A DNA stretch of 64,000 nucleotides, from contig NZ_PHTY01000001.1 of NCBI RefSeq assembly GCF_002813135.1, positions 1,545,501 to 1,609,500 on the forward strand, read 5' to 3'. Source of the stretch: Ulvibacter sp. MAR_2010_11 (GTDB lineage: Bacteria; Bacteroidota; Bacteroidia; Flavobacteriales; Flavobacteriaceae). The translations under genes were made by a program, and so were the position numbers. Below, one piece after another: positions 17,723-27,293 of the stretch. The notes below the pieces were generated by a model. That model was given only the letters and a program-made list of their open reading frames with translations. It was not told where the DNA came from and made no database searches. Numbering within the stretch: the first letter of the stretch is position 1; every line of letters begins with the position of its first letter.

Positions 17723-20344
17723 CTAATTAATACTATCCTTCTTCTTTTTATTTCCGAAGAGCCCGCCCAGGATATCCTTAACGACATCGGTGGTTTGTTG
17801 TGTGGTAGTGTTGCCGGTGTTTGTGGTCTCTGTCGAATCTTTCTTGGGAGTATTTCCGGTAATAATATCTTTTAAGATATCGGTTCCTTTATCTTTTAAA
17901 TCCTGCTTTTGTTTTTCGATTAGTTTTTGAGTCAGTGCTTTTACGGCTGCTTCGGTGTTTAAAGCTATCTGCGGACTCGTAAACGACCCGGTTAAACCAA
18001 CAGGCAGCGAGACCGTCATATTGTTCGCATCTTCAGGATTCAGCTTCGCCAGTAATTTTGTGACATCTCCGCCCAAATATTTTGCAGGCACATCGAAAGT
18101 AAGATTGTAGTCTATTCTTTTATCCAAACCGTGTTTTCCTCCTGCGGTCACCTTGATTCCTTTTACGTTAAAATCAAAGGGTTTTATTTCAATGTTGCCG
18201 TTGTTAAATGTGAAAGCCGTACTAACATCTCTTAGACTGAGTTGCTGCAGATTTAAAAAGGAGATTTGTTCTCCTAATTTCGCCAATAATGGTGTTTCCT
18301 GAGAATTTACTTCGGCCGTTATAATTTGAGCCAGGGCGTTTCCCGCCAAGGTGGTTAATTTGGGGGTAAGATTTTCATTCAGGTCTCCTTGCAATTTGAT
18401 TGTAGTATTCAAATCACCGTCCAGTGCTTTGGCAATGGGAGCAAAAAATTTTAGCATATCTAACTGCTGGAAAGATTGTGCGATATCAATCTTTTTTAAA
18501 TCGAGATTCATAGCAAAGGTCGGGGTTGCATTTTTTGTTGAAACATTTCCCGATAAGGCAATATTTCCGCCAAATGCCGAGGATGTGACATTGGTGAGAG
18601 TTGCCGTTTCATTCTGAATTGCCATGCTGCCTTTCACATCGGTAAGCGTAATGTTGTCATAAATTACCTTGTTGGCGTTAAAATCTAATGTTGCATCCAA
18701 AAAGGTAGGAATTTTAATCGATTTTTTATCTGAAGTAGTTGTCGGGGTATTCTTAGTGTTTTCTGAAGCAGGTGCATCGGCAGTCATAAAATCGTTTACA
18801 TTAAAAGTATTTGATTTCACAGCAAATCGCCCTTTGAGGTCTTGTTTCGACATAAGCCACGGAATTAAGTTCTGGATGTTCCCCGAAGCCTGCACATCGG
18901 TTTGCCCCGAAGTAGCATTCAAATCGGTCAGTTTAATAGTTCCGGGAGAAAATGTCACGTTGGCATTGGCAATTTTCAACGGATTTTTAAAATCGGGGTC
19001 ATTATAGACGAATCCGGTAACACTTGCGTTTCCCGCAGCTTTAATATTCTGATATTGTTCGGTTTCAACCGAATGCATATCGAAGTTGGTCGTAACATCG
19101 GCTTTTAATATTCCGCTGAGCTCTTGTTCCATTTCCAGCGGAAGCACCTTTTCAATATTTGCCAAATTGAGTGTGCCTTTAAGTGCCAGATTCACTAAAG
19201 CATTTTCGGTGAGGTTGTGAATACTACCATTGGCTGAAAAAACTTCTTCATCGATCGCAAAAGTGAGTCCGCCAATATTCAGGTAGGTATCTTTTGCAAT
19301 TCCGGTGTCGTTCTTAAGGTGCGCATCGATAGAAATATTGCGCACCGTTTTAGGAAGGTCGGGATATTTAAAGGATGCGTTATTACTTGCAATTTTAATA
19401 TCCATTTTTGGAATATGAATGGAATCCACACTCCCCTGAAGCATCCCGTTTACCGTAAAATCACCGGTCGTAGTGACTCCGTCCAGTTCCTTTACATAGG
19501 TCTTCGGAATTACAGCAAGAAAATTTTTAAAATCGGATGAAGGTGTTTTAAATGTAAGATCTACCTCGTTATTGTTTTCATTCACCTTTACAAAGCCGTT
19601 GAAAGTGAGGGGTAACTCATTGATTTTGGCTTCGTTTTCCAAAAAGGTGTACTTTTTATTTTCAAAATCCATCTGAAAAACCGCATCCAGTGCTAACAAA
19701 TTGTCTTTTAAATATTCGGTTTTTTCAATTTGAAGAGAAATCAACGCACCGGTTTCGGTGTCCAATTCAGACTGCGCTACAGAGAAATCTCCTTTTCCGG
19801 TGTGATTTACCTCTTTCAGTATCACAAATGTTTGTGTTTTCTTATCGAAATAATTGATTCGTGAATTTTTGATTTCATATTTTTTCAAATCGAATGTAAA
19901 CCCCGAATTCCCTTCAATGTCATCTTTCATGGGGGCATCCTTCTTAACGGCAAGGTCGTAATTGGTTTGTCCTGTGGAATCTATCAAAATGTTTACATAG
20001 GATTCGTCTAATAACAATCCGTCAATTTTTATGGGGTCGTCACCGCTTTTAAACAACTGTGTAATTCCCATGTCCAATTTTAATAGCGTTCCGGTCGCCA
20101 GCGTATCACCTTTAAAAGGGGCTCTGTTTATTACACTAAAATCCTTAATGGTTAATGCAGCGTCGGGAAAGCTTCGGAACAAACTTAAATCGAAGTCATT
20201 CCAGGTCACATCGGCATTTATGTTTTGTTCCAGCGCACGTTTGACCAGTTTTTCCATGGTGCTTTCAAAAAACAAAGGGGACAGTGCCAGTAGCACCAAG
20301 ACTATGCCTAAAAAGATTCCTATTATTTTCAGTATTTTTTTCAT
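17723..20344 (-). CDS. AsmA-like inner-membrane-anchored protein
   Basis: The 873-residue protein has one N-terminal transmembrane anchor (KIIGIFLGIVLVLLALSPLFF) followed by a very long beta-rich region, with AsmA-type motifs such as VTWNDFDLSLFRSFPDAALTI near residues 45-65 and a C-terminal AsmA-2 region (GGKHGLDKRIDYNLTFDVPAKYLGG). Proteins of this class (AsmA, TamB, YhdP) are thought to bridge the periplasm and move phospholipids to the outer membrane. The C-terminal ~60 residues are polar, Thr/Lys-rich low complexity. It is 14 bases downstream of the transporter gene at 20359, likely one operon. Confidence 0.88.
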   Translation of the reverse strand: MKKILKIIGIFLGIVLVLLALSPLFFESTMEKLVKRALEQNINADVTWNDFDLSLFRSFPDAALTIKDFSVINRAPFKGDTLATGTLLKLDMGITQLFKSGDDPIKIDGLLLDESYVNILIDSTGQTNYDLAVKKDAPMKDDIEGNSGFTFDLKKYEIKNSRINYFDKKTQTFVILKEVNHTGKGDFSVAQSELDTETGALISLQIEKTEYLKDNLLALDAVFQMDFENKKYTFLENEAKINELPLTFNGFVKVNENNNEVDLTFKTPSSDFKNFLAVIPKTYVKELDGVTTTGDFTVNGMLQGSVDSIHIPKMDIKIASNNASFKYPDLPKTVRNISIDAHLKNDTGIAKDTYLNIGGLTFAIDEEVFSANGSIHNLTENALVNLALKGTLNLANIEKVLPLEMEQELSGILKADVTTNFDMHSVETEQYQNIKAAGNASVTGFVYNDPDFKNPLKIANANVTFSPGTIKLTDLNATSGQTDVQASGNIQNLIPWLMSKQDLKGRFAVKSNTFNVNDFMTADAPASENTKNTPTTTSDKKSIKIPTFLDATLDFNANKVIYDNITLTDVKGSMAIQNETATLTNVTSSAFGGNIALSGNVSTKNATPTFAMNLDLKKIDIAQSFQQLDMLKFFAPIAKALDGDLNTTIKLQGDLNENLTPKLTTLAGNALAQIITAEVNSQETPLLAKLGEQISFLNLQQLSLRDVSTAFTFNNGNIEIKPFDFNVKGIKVTAGGKHGLDKRIDYNLTFDVPAKYLGGDVTKLLAKLNPEDANNMTVSLPVGLTGSFTSPQIALNTEAAVKALTQKLIEKQKQDLKDKGTDILKDIITGNTPKKDSTETTNTGNTTTQQTTDVVKDILGGLFGNKKKKDSIN

Positions 20345-20358
20345 TTGTATTTTCTCTT

Positions 20359-21084
20359 TTATATTTTTTCTTGCTTTAGAAGTACTACTTCAGCGTCTAA
20401 TTCTTCTCCCATTTTTAAGCCGAATCGTTTTCTGAAAGCAAACACAGCGGCATATAGAAACGGTGTATCCAGCAGGGCAATCAATACTTTAAAAAGAAAG
20501 CCACTTAGCAGCAAGGGTGCAAATAAGGCCCAGTCTATCTTTCCGAAGCTACACAACAAGGCTAAAACCGTAAACGTATCCACAAACTGTGACAAAAAGG
20601 TTGAAAAGTTATTCCGAAGCCAAAGATGTTTCCCTTTGGTGAGACGTTTCCAAAAATGGAATATCGAAATATCGATGTACTGCGCTAATAAATACGCCAT
20701 CATGGAAGCAAAAACGGCTACGGCAGTCGCGCCAAATACTTTGTCGAATAAGGCATCGCTTATAGGGCTCCAATCTGTTGCAGGCACGGCGGCTGATACA
20801 TATACAATCAATAACGAAAAGAACGACGCAAAAATACCGGCAGTAACTACCTGATTGGCTTTTTTCTTCCCGTATACTTCACTTATAATGTCAGTAATTA
20901 AAAACGTAACGGGATAGGGAAGAATTCCCACCGAAATTTCGAAGGTGTACAGTCCAAAAAAATCCCAGGAAAAAAATTTCTGAAATATTAGATTGGAAAC
21001 CACCAAAGAAGCGATGAATAACGCACCTAAAATCAAGTTGATGCGTTGCGCCAACATTCGGTCTGCCAGGGTGAGTGCTGCCAC
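20359..21084 (-). CDS. yhhQ: Queuosine precursor transporter (VUT/YhhQ family)
   Basis: YhhQ-family proteins import queuosine precursors such as preQ0 for tRNA modification. The 241-residue protein has about six membrane segments, the N-terminal ALFIASLVVSNLIFQKFFSW, and the conserved YPVTFLITDIISEVYGKKKAN and DTFTVLALL segments. The start is a GTG at 21084; an ATG at 21057 would remove nine residues and is a real alternative. The AsmA-like gene follows 14 bases downstream. Confidence 0.9.
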   Translation of the reverse strand: MAALTLADRMLAQRINLILGALFIASLVVSNLIFQKFFSWDFFGLYTFEISVGILPYPVTFLITDIISEVYGKKKANQVVTAGIFASFFSLLIVYVSAAVPATDWSPISDALFDKVFGATAVAVFASMMAYLLAQYIDISIFHFWKRLTKGKHLWLRNNFSTFLSQFVDTFTVLALLCSFGKIDWALFAPLLLSGFLFKVLIALLDTPFLYAAVFAFRKRFGLKMGEELDAEVVLLKQEKI

Positions 21085-21176
21085 TATTTATTTTGATTAT
21101 ACACAAAGATACTAGTCAGTTGTATTCTTTTCCTTAATTTCGTCTTAAATGTTAAAATCTCAATTCCATTAAGCCA

Positions 21177-22295
21177 TTGCAGCACATCTATCTATCGTTG
21201 GGGAGTAATATGGGAAACCGTTTCGAGCTGTTGCAACAAGCGGTACAGGCTATTTTTGAAGAAATTGGGAGTGTGCTCAAAATTTCTTCGGTCTACGAAA
21301 CTCCGGCTATGGGGTTTGAAGGAGATGCGTTTTTAAACTGTGTAGTCGTCGTCCAATCTACACTTTCTCCAAAAAAGATACTCGCTGCTATTTTAGAGAT
21401 TGAAAAGCAAATGGGGCGGGAAAGAAGGCATGCAAAAAGATATAGTTCTCGGCCTATCGACATCGATATTTTATTGATAGACGATTTGGTGGTTGCCTCC
21501 AAACCACTTACAATTCCTCATCGGGAAATTCAAAACAGAAGGTTTGTGTTGCAGCCGTTGGCTGAGGTGAACTCAAAACTCCAACATCCTGTTCTATGTA
21601 AAAATGTAATCAAGCTACTGGCCGAAACCAAGGATAAGAGTGTTATTACAAAACAGTCGAAATGGTTGGTAAATCCCAGAAAAGAGTATGATATTTCTAA
21701 ATTCAAGTATATCGCTATAGAAGGGAATATCGGCGCAGGAAAGACAAGTCTTGCGACGCAGATTGCCAACGATTTTAATGCAAAATTAATATTGGAGCGA
21801 TTCAAAGACAATCCCTTTTTACCGAAATTTTACGAGCAACCGGGGCGTTATGCGTTCCCTCTGGAGATGTCGTTTTTGGCAGATCGCTATCAACAGTTGC
21901 TGGAAGATATCAAGCAATTCGATTTGTTTAAGGAATGTGTGGTGGCCGATTACGACGGCTATAAGTCGCTAATTTTTGCAAAGGTCACCCTGCAGGCCGA
22001 GGAGTTTGTTTTGTATAAAAAACTGTTTCATTTAATGCACAAGGAATTGCCTAAACCCGACGTGTATGTCTATTTATATCAAAATACGGACAGACTGCTG
22101 GAAAACATTAAAAAACGCGGACGAAAATTTGAGCAGAGTATTGAAGCAGCCTATCTCCAAAAACTAAATGCGGGATATCTGGAATTTGTAAAGAGCAGAC
22201 CTTCCGAGAGTGTGCGAATTATTGATATTTCGGAAATGGATTTTATTAAAAGCCGAAAGGATTATCTTCAAATTTTAAAAGCTATTGTTGGCTAG
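21177..22295 (+). CDS. folK: FolK (HPPK) - deoxynucleoside kinase fusion protein
   Basis: This 372-residue protein joins two kinases. Residues 3-~135 are 6-hydroxymethyl-7,8-dihydropterin pyrophosphokinase (IYLSLGSNMGNR, RPIDIDILLID with the two Mg-binding Asp at 95 and 97, and PHREIQNRRFVL), a step in folate synthesis. Residues ~175-372 are a deoxynucleoside kinase with P-loop GNIGAGKT at 183-190. The start is a TTG at 21177; the first ATG would cut the LGSN motif, so TTG is required. A second, stand-alone dNK is at 59817-60437. Fusions of this type are known in flavobacteria. Confidence 0.93.
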   Translation: MQHIYLSLGSNMGNRFELLQQAVQAIFEEIGSVLKISSVYETPAMGFEGDAFLNCVVVVQSTLSPKKILAAILEIEKQMGRERRHAKRYSSRPIDIDILLIDDLVVASKPLTIPHREIQNRRFVLQPLAEVNSKLQHPVLCKNVIKLLAETKDKSVITKQSKWLVNPRKEYDISKFKYIAIEGNIGAGKTSLATQIANDFNAKLILERFKDNPFLPKFYEQPGRYAFPLEMSFLADRYQQLLEDIKQFDLFKECVVADYDGYKSLIFAKVTLQAEEFVLYKKLFHLMHKELPKPDVYVYLYQNTDRLLENIKKRGRKFEQSIEAAYLQKLNAGYLEFVKSRPSESVRIIDISEMDFIKSRKDYLQILKAIVG

Positions 22296-22315
22296 ACGCG
22301 GTTTTTGAAAGTGCT

Positions 22316-22852
22316 TTATTTGTTGAGCTTACTGAAAAAATCCCAGATCACTACTCCTGCACTCACCGAAATATTTAAAGAATGCTTGGTGCCGTATTGC
22401 GGAATTTCGATAACGACATCGCTAGCAGAAACCACTTGTTGTTGCACGCCTTTTACCTCATTTCCGAAGACTAAAGCGTAACGTTGTTGCTTTTCAATTT
22501 TAAAATCGGATAGCGAAACAGTCTGTTCCGCCTGTTCGATGGAAGCCACAAAAACACCTTCCTCCTTCAGTTTTGTAACGACATCCAACGTATTTTCAGC
22601 GTATTCCCATGCAACACTTTCGGTGGCACCCAAAGCCGTTTTCTGAATATCCTTATGAGGAGGTTGGGCAGTTATTCCACAGAGATAAATTTTTTCAATA
22701 AGGAAAGCATCAGCGGTACGAAATACCGATCCGATATTGTTTAAACTGCGAATATTGTCGAGAATAATAATGAGCGGAGTCTTTTCCGAAGCTTTAAATG
22801 CTTCAGGGTTGATACGTTCCAACTCGCTGTTTTTTAACTTTCGGTGTTTCAT
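22316..22852 (-). CDS. TrmH/SpoU-family RNA 2'-O-methyltransferase
   Basis: The 178-residue protein has the SPOUT motifs in order: NIRSLNNIGSVFRTADAF (motif 1), YALVFGNEVKGV (motif 2) and IEIPQYGTKHSLNISVSAGVV (motif 3), which together make the knotted AdoMet site. It is shorter than TrmH or RlmB because the substrate-binding N-terminal domain is minimal. The target nucleotide (tRNA or rRNA) cannot be read. It is convergent with the FolK fusion and divergent from mutS. Confidence 0.93.
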   Translation of the reverse strand: MKHRKLKNSELERINPEAFKASEKTPLIIILDNIRSLNNIGSVFRTADAFLIEKIYLCGITAQPPHKDIQKTALGATESVAWEYAENTLDVVTKLKEEGVFVASIEQAEQTVSLSDFKIEKQQRYALVFGNEVKGVQQQVVSASDVVIEIPQYGTKHSLNISVSAGVVIWDFFSKLNK

Positions 22853-23012
22853 TGGCGCAAAAATACTCTTTTCTCATAAAATTTGACTCAAACTTAGTGG
22901 CCGAGGTTCATTGTTGATAAAAGTGAATAAATCACTATCACTTCATTTCAAAAAAAAGGGCAATTTCGTTACATTTATTGGTTCAATAAACAATAAGACT
23001 AGAAAATAGATA

Positions 23013-25655
23013 ATGTCAAAGAAAGTCACCCCCTTAATGAAGCAATACAACACCATTAAGGCGAAGTATCCCGATGCTTTGCTCTTGTTTCGAGTAGGCG
23101 ATTTTTATGAAACCTTTGGAGAGGATGCAGTACGAGCCGCGGGTATCCTCCACATTACACTTACGGCACGAAATAACGGAGGTGATGATGTAGAGTTGGC
23201 CGGGTTTCCACATCATTCGTTGAATACGTATCTGCCCAAGCTGGTGATGGCGGGTTGCCGGGTTGCTATCTGCGATCAGTTGGAAGACCCAAAGTTGACG
23301 AAAACCATAGTAAAACGCGGGGTAACCGAGTTGGTGACACCCGGAGTTGCTTTAAACGACGATATTTTACATTCAAAATTGAATAATTTTCTGGCTGCGG
23401 TTCATTTCAATTCCGGCTCAGGCGGAAACCTCTCCGATACTACCAGGATAGGTGTTTCTTTTTTGGATGTTTCCACAGGGGAATTTTTAACCGCGGAAGG
23501 CTCTGCCGAATATATCGACAAACTCCTTCAAAATTTCAATCCTTCCGAAGTTTTGTTCAGCAAACAGAAAAGAAAGCTTTTTTCTGAAACCTTTGGCGAT
23601 ACTTTTCATGTATTTCATTTGGAAGATTGGGTATTTCAGAAAGATTATGCCGTAGACACGCTTCAAAAACACTTCGATGTTCAAAACTTAAAAGGCTTTG
23701 GCATAGATCATCTGGAGGAAGGTATTATAGCTGCCGGAGCGGCCTTGCATTATTTGGACGAAACGCAGCATACCAAATTGCAGCATATCACCAAAATCTC
23801 GCGTATAGCCGAGGACGAATACGTTTGGATGGACCGATTTACCATTCGGAATTTAGAATTATACCATTCCCATCATCAAAATGCGGTGACATTGTTAGAC
23901 GTTATCGATAAAACCACTTCTCCCATGGGAGGGCGACTCTTGAAACGTTGGATGGCGCTTCCGCTTAAAAATGCCGATAAAATAGTAGAACGGCATGAGG
24001 TAGTGAGTTATTTACTCGAACACGCTACGGTGCTTGAAAAAATTCAGTTGCATATAAAACGGATAGGCGATTTGGAGCGGCTTATTTCAAAGGTGGCTAC
24101 CGCAAAGGTGAATCCGCGGGAAGTCATTCAGCTTAAAAATTCGTTGGAGGCCGTAATTCCGGTGAAATCTGAAGCCCTTCAGTCTAAAAATGAGTCGGTT
24201 AGAATAATAGGAGAACAATTACAGGATTGCGAATTGTTGCGCCAAAAGATAAAGGAAACGATTTCAGAAAATGCACCCGTCAATATTTTAAAGGGAAATA
24301 CGATTGCTCCGGGCTTTCACGAAGCCCTGGATGAACTGCGTGCTATTTCAACCGGCGGAAAGGAATATCTGGATCAGATGTTGGAACGTGAAACAAAACG
24401 TACGGGAATTACTTCCTTAAAAATAGCATCCAATAATGTTTTCGGGTATTATATTGAAGTACGAAACACGCATAAAGACAAGGTTCCAGAGGAGTGGATC
24501 AGGAAACAGACCCTGGTAAATGCCGAGCGCTATATCACCGAAGAGTTAAAAGAATACGAGTCGAAAATTTTAGGCGCAGAAGAAAAGATTTTGGCGCTGG
24601 AGCAGGAATTGTACGGAAAATTGGCACAGTGGATGCTTCAGTTTATTGGCTCTGTACAGCAAAATGCGGCTTTAATTGCGCAGCTGGATTGCCTCTGTTC
24701 GTTTGCAACTCAGGCAAAGCTGGCCAATTATACGAGACCTTTGTTCGATGATACCTTCGATCTGGATATCAAAGAAGGACGTCATCCGGTGATTGAAAAA
24801 CAGCTGCCTCCCGATGCGCCTTTTATTGCCAACGATGTCTTCCTGGACAGGGACAATCAGCAAATAATCATGATTACCGGGCCCAACATGAGTGGGAAGT
24901 CGGCAATTCTTAGGCAAACAGCCTTGATTGTTTTATTGGCACAGATGGGAAGTTTTGTTCCTGCCAAAGCGGTTCGAATGGGTTGCGTGGATAAAATATT
25001 CACCAGAGTAGGTGCGAGTGATAATATTTCGATGGGCGAATCTACCTTTATGGTCGAGATGAATGAGACGGCGAGTATTTTGAATAATATTTCGGATCGC
25101 AGTCTGGTCTTACTCGACGAAATTGGAAGGGGGACCAGTACCTATGACGGAATCTCAATTGCATGGGCGATTAGCGAATATTTGCACGAACATCCGTCGA
25201 AGGCAAAAACCCTGTTTGCGACGCATTATCACGAGTTAAATGAAATGACCGAAACTTTTTCTAGAATAAAAAATTACAATGTTTCGGTGAAGGAGCTAAA
25301 GGACAATGTGTTATTTCTTCGGAAATTAGTTCCGGGAGGTTCACACCACAGTTTCGGAATTCACGTAGCCAAGATGGCCGGAATGCCACAGGCGGTATTG
25401 CATAGGGCGAATAAAATATTGGCGCGTCTAGAAAAATCGCATTCTTCGGAAGAATTAACTGAAGAGATGAAGGCTATTTCGAAGGAGGAAATGCAATTGA
25501 GTTTCTTTAAACTGGACGACCCGCTTTTGGAAGAATTGCGGGAAGAAATCCTTGATATTGATATAGATACCCTCACTCCGGTGGAAGCCCTCATGAAGCT
25601 AAATGAGATAAAACGAATGCTGGTGCGCAATGCTAAGGTGAAGCTTAAAAAGTAG
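23013..25655 (+). CDS. mutS: DNA mismatch repair protein MutS
   Basis: MutS recognises mismatches and starts repair. The 880-residue protein has the mismatch-reading Phe-X-Glu motif (F31, E33) in [13 protein letters not shown], the Walker A loop GPNMSGKS near 623-630, [17 protein letters not shown] as Walker B, and the ATHYHEL motif. This is the MutS1 class, full length. It is monocistronic, followed by the tRNA operon. No defect is seen. Confidence 0.98.
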   Translation: MSKKVTPLMKQYNTIKAKYPDALLLFRVGDFYETFGEDAVRAAGILHITLTARNNGGDDVELAGFPHHSLNTYLPKLVMAGCRVAICDQLEDPKLTKTIVKRGVTELVTPGVALNDDILHSKLNNFLAAVHFNSGSGGNLSDTTRIGVSFLDVSTGEFLTAEGSAEYIDKLLQNFNPSEVLFSKQKRKLFSETFGDTFHVFHLEDWVFQKDYAVDTLQKHFDVQNLKGFGIDHLEEGIIAAGAALHYLDETQHTKLQHITKISRIAEDEYVWMDRFTIRNLELYHSHHQNAVTLLDVIDKTTSPMGGRLLKRWMALPLKNADKIVERHEVVSYLLEHATVLEKIQLHIKRIGDLERLISKVATAKVNPREVIQLKNSLEAVIPVKSEALQSKNESVRIIGEQLQDCELLRQKIKETISENAPVNILKGNTIAPGFHEALDELRAISTGGKEYLDQMLERETKRTGITSLKIASNNVFGYYIEVRNTHKDKVPEEWIRKQTLVNAERYITEELKEYESKILGAEEKILALEQELYGKLAQWMLQFIGSVQQNAALIAQLDCLCSFATQAKLANYTRPLFDDTFDLDIKEGRHPVIEKQLPPDAPFIANDVFLDRDNQQIIMITGPNMSGKSAILRQTALIVLLAQMGSFVPAKAVRMGCVDKIFTRVGASDNISMGESTFMVEMNETASILNNISDRSLVLLDEIGRGTSTYDGISIAWAISEYLHEHPSKAKTLFATHYHELNEMTETFSRIKNYNVSVKELKDNVLFLRKLVPGGSHHSFGIHVAKMAGMPQAVLHRANKILARLEKSHSSEELTEEMKAISKEEMQLSFFKLDDPLLEELREEILDIDIDTLTPVEALMKLNEIKRMLVRNAKVKLKK

Positions 25656-25691
25656 CTGTGTGAAGTATTCTCAATTTTTACCAAATAATGC

Positions 25692-25721
25692 TTTGCTTTT
25701 GTTGTAAATATTTTAAATTTG
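25692..25721 (+). promoter_or_regulatory. Promoter of the tRNA-Gly/tRNA-Leu operon
   Basis: TTTG (25692-25695), 18-base spacer, TAAATTTG (25714-25721), a good match to the Bacteroidota -33/-7 consensus. The first tRNA begins 38 bases downstream. Confidence 0.75.
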
Positions 25722-25758
25722 CGTCCGCTTTAGGAATAAAGCCATGTTCATACAAATC

Positions 25759-25831
25759 GCGAAAATAGCTCAGTTGGTAGAGCGCCACCTTGCCAAGGTG
25801 GAGGTCGCGGGTTCGAATCCCGTTTTTCGCT
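25759..25831 (+). tRNA. tRNA-Gly (GCC anticodon)
   Basis: The cloverleaf folds fully: acceptor GCGAAAA with TTTTCGC and discriminator T; D stem GCTC/GAGC; anticodon stem CCACC/GGTGG around loop TTGCCAA (anticodon GCC); T stem GCGGG/CCCGT with TTCGAAT. No CCA is encoded. It is the first gene of a two-tRNA transcript. Confidence 0.97.
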
Positions 25832-25879
25832 CGCTTCGGCTTCGCTCAGCGACCGTCGAATAAATTAGTACCAGTCCAA

Positions 25880-25965
25880 GCTGAAGTGGTGGAATTGGTA
25901 GACACGCTGGACTTAAAATCCAGTGGGCAGAAATGCCCGTACGGGTTCAAGTCCCGTCTTCAGTA
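25880..25965 (+). tRNA. tRNA-Leu (TAA anticodon)
   Basis: A class II tRNA with a long variable arm (GGGCA/TGCCC). Acceptor GCTGAAG pairs with CTTCAGT (one G-U) and discriminator A. Anticodon stem CTGGA/TCCAG holds loop CTTAAAA, anticodon TAA. T stem ACGGG/CCCGT. No CCA is encoded. A terminator follows directly. Confidence 0.96.
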
Positions 25966-25978
25966 CAGATGAGAAAAG

Positions 25979-26006
25979 GCCGAATCGAAAGATTCGGCTT
26001 TTTTGT
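25979..26006 (+). terminator. Terminator of the tRNA operon
   Basis: GCCGAATC, GAAA tetraloop, GATTCGGC and TTTTTT. It is a textbook intrinsic terminator 13 bases after tRNA-Leu. Confidence 0.95.
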
Positions 26007-26030
26007 TTTCCGTAATGAAGAAAAAGCACT

Positions 26031-26368
26031 CTTTTTCGAAATGAAGGGAAACAAAAAAGCAGAACCACAAAGTGGGGCGGGCTTTTCTATCAAGATGTTG
26101 AAATGGGACTCGCCGAAGGCAATTCCCGTATGAATGAGGAAAAATGATTCCTTTTTCGAAATGAAGGGAAACAAAAAAGCAGAACCACAAAGTGGGGCGG
26201 GCTTTTCTATCAAGATGTTGAAATGGGACTCGCCGGAGGCAATTCCCGTATGAATGAGGAAAAATGATTCCTTTTTCGATATGAAGGGAAACAAAAAAGC
26301 AGAACCACAAAGTGGGGCGGGCTTTTCTATCAAGATGTTGAAATGGGACTCGCCGAAGGCAATTCCCG
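26031..26368. repeat. 120-bp tandem repeat, 2.8 copies
   Basis: Units start at 26031, 26151 and 26271 (period exactly 120); the third stops after 98 bases. Apart from the first bases of the array (26018-26030, related but diverged) the copies are almost identical. Each unit contains two potential hairpins: AAAAAGC...CCAC AAA GTGG...GGCTTTT, and GGGActcGCC with GGCaatTCCC. A single difference in the second hairpin (GAA to GGA) falls in its loop. A minus-strand open frame runs through all copies because 120 is divisible by three; I do not consider it a gene. The remaining bases to 26455 show nothing more. Confidence 0.95.
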
Positions 26369-26455
26369 ATTTTTTCACTAAAATATCCAACTGTTGGAAA
26401 TTTAGAAAATTGGATTTTTTTTGTTTATATTTATTCTCAATCTAAAACAAAAACT

Positions 26456-26539
26456 ATGGGAGTAGGGGGATTATTTTTTGGTACAATAGCTGTAATTCTG
26501 ATACTTGTAATATTAATGGAGATTCGGGAAAGGAGTTAA
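26456..26539 (+). CDS. Possible 27-residue single-span membrane peptide
   Basis: ATG GGA GTA GGG ... to TAA encodes 27 residues: a glycine-rich start (MGVGGLFFG), one hydrophobic stretch of ~15 residues (TIAVILILVILM) and a charged end EIRERS. This has the shape of a small membrane protein with a positive/negative cytosolic tail. It is too short for reliable statistics, and no family is recognised. It lies between the 120-bp repeat and the convergent membrane gene at 26562. Confidence 0.4.
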   Translation: MGVGGLFFGTIAVILILVILMEIRERS

Positions 26540-26561
26540 GCTTCGCCTCTCGTTTTAACCG

Positions 26562-27080
26562 TTATAAATCGTCACTTAAAATCTTTTTAATTTCATCATC
26601 CACATCTTTTTTAAGATCGTTGGATGTTGTACTTTGATTACTTATACGATAAGAGATATAAATAAGGAAGAACAGTATGGGTAGAATTGCCGGTAGTGAA
26701 TACCAGAAATCGAACTCATCTATATACTGTATTTTGTAATTTATCACTCCGGAAAGCTGAAACAAAAACATAGTAAGGGGAACCAAAATTGCATATTTCC
26801 ACCAATTAGTTGATGTTAAAAACCACATGCCTGTTAATGAGACAAAGGTAATTTTGGTAAATAGTGCGTGCATATAGGCTTGTACGCTTCCAAAACCACC
26901 GGAATTAACAACGCCAAAAAAAGTATCCCACTCGGTTGCATCAGCCGGGGCATATTTATAAATGTAAAATAAAAAAGGTGTTGCTATCAGGAATAGAGAT
27001 AACAACACCCCTAATAAAATGCTTCTGCTCCTATCCGTTTGGTGGAACTTCGTATTTGTCTTTATCGATTTGTTGTTCAT
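26562..27080 (-). CDS. Hypothetical four-span membrane protein
   Basis: The 172-residue protein has hydrophobic segments near residues 20-42, 72-90, 92-112 and 125-145, and an acidic, Lys-rich C-terminus (KKDVDDEIKKILSDDL). I recognise no family. Its ATG lies inside the 3' end of the 40-residue lipoprotein gene (27031-27153), in another frame with a 50-base overlap, so the two are likely translated in a coupled way. Confidence 0.65.
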   Translation of the reverse strand: MNNKSIKTNTKFHQTDRSRSILLGVLLSLFLIATPFLFYIYKYAPADATEWDTFFGVVNSGGFGSVQAYMHALFTKITFVSLTGMWFLTSTNWWKYAILVPLTMFLFQLSGVINYKIQYIDEFDFWYSLPAILPILFFLIYISYRISNQSTTSNDLKKDVDDEIKKILSDDL

Positions 27081-27153
27081 CGGTTGAAAGTGCTTCAGGC
27101 GTACAACTTGCTGCTAGCGCAAGAATGGCTAAAATAAACATTAGTTTTTTCAT
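27031..27153 (-). CDS. 40-residue lipoprotein
   Basis: ATG at 27153 to TAG at 27031 encodes a signal MKKLMFILAILALAASC with a good lipobox (LAASC, Cys17) and a mature tail of only 24 residues (TPEALSTDEQQIDKDKYEVP then PNG). Very short lipoproteins of this shape with a DKDKYxVP end are, to my recollection, recurrent in flavobacteria. The 3' end overlaps the following membrane-protein gene. Upstream (27226-27246) lie two AGTTATTAA units 12 bases apart. Confidence 0.65.
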   Translation of the reverse strand: MKKLMFILAILALAASCTPEALSTDEQQIDKDKYEVPPNG

Positions 27154-27293
27154 AATAAATAAGTTTTTAAGGTTAAAAACCCCAAACTACTTATTATAAT
27201 GATTTTTCTTACAAAACGGCTAACGAGTTATTAACCAAGTTATTAATAATTGCTGGATTGCAGTTGATATAAGTAAGAAATTTCGCTAATGTA

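Noticed and set aside
18669-19007. 112-residue plus-strand open frame inside the AsmA-like gene
   Set aside because: Antisense shadow of a long well-supported gene; no start signal or homology pattern.
26031-26368. CRISPR or phage-derived repeat
   Set aside because: The whole 120-base period is conserved, with no variable spacers, and no phage genes are nearby.
25947-26390. 147-residue minus-strand open frame through the 120-bp repeat and tRNA-Leu end
   Set aside because: It exists because 120 is divisible by three; it runs through a terminator and into tRNA-Leu and has no start context of its own. The repeated peptide is a by-product of DNA repetition.
25966-26455. Integration site or genomic island at tRNA-Leu
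   Set aside because: No integrase, no duplicated tRNA 3' end, and a normal terminator follows the tRNA directly.
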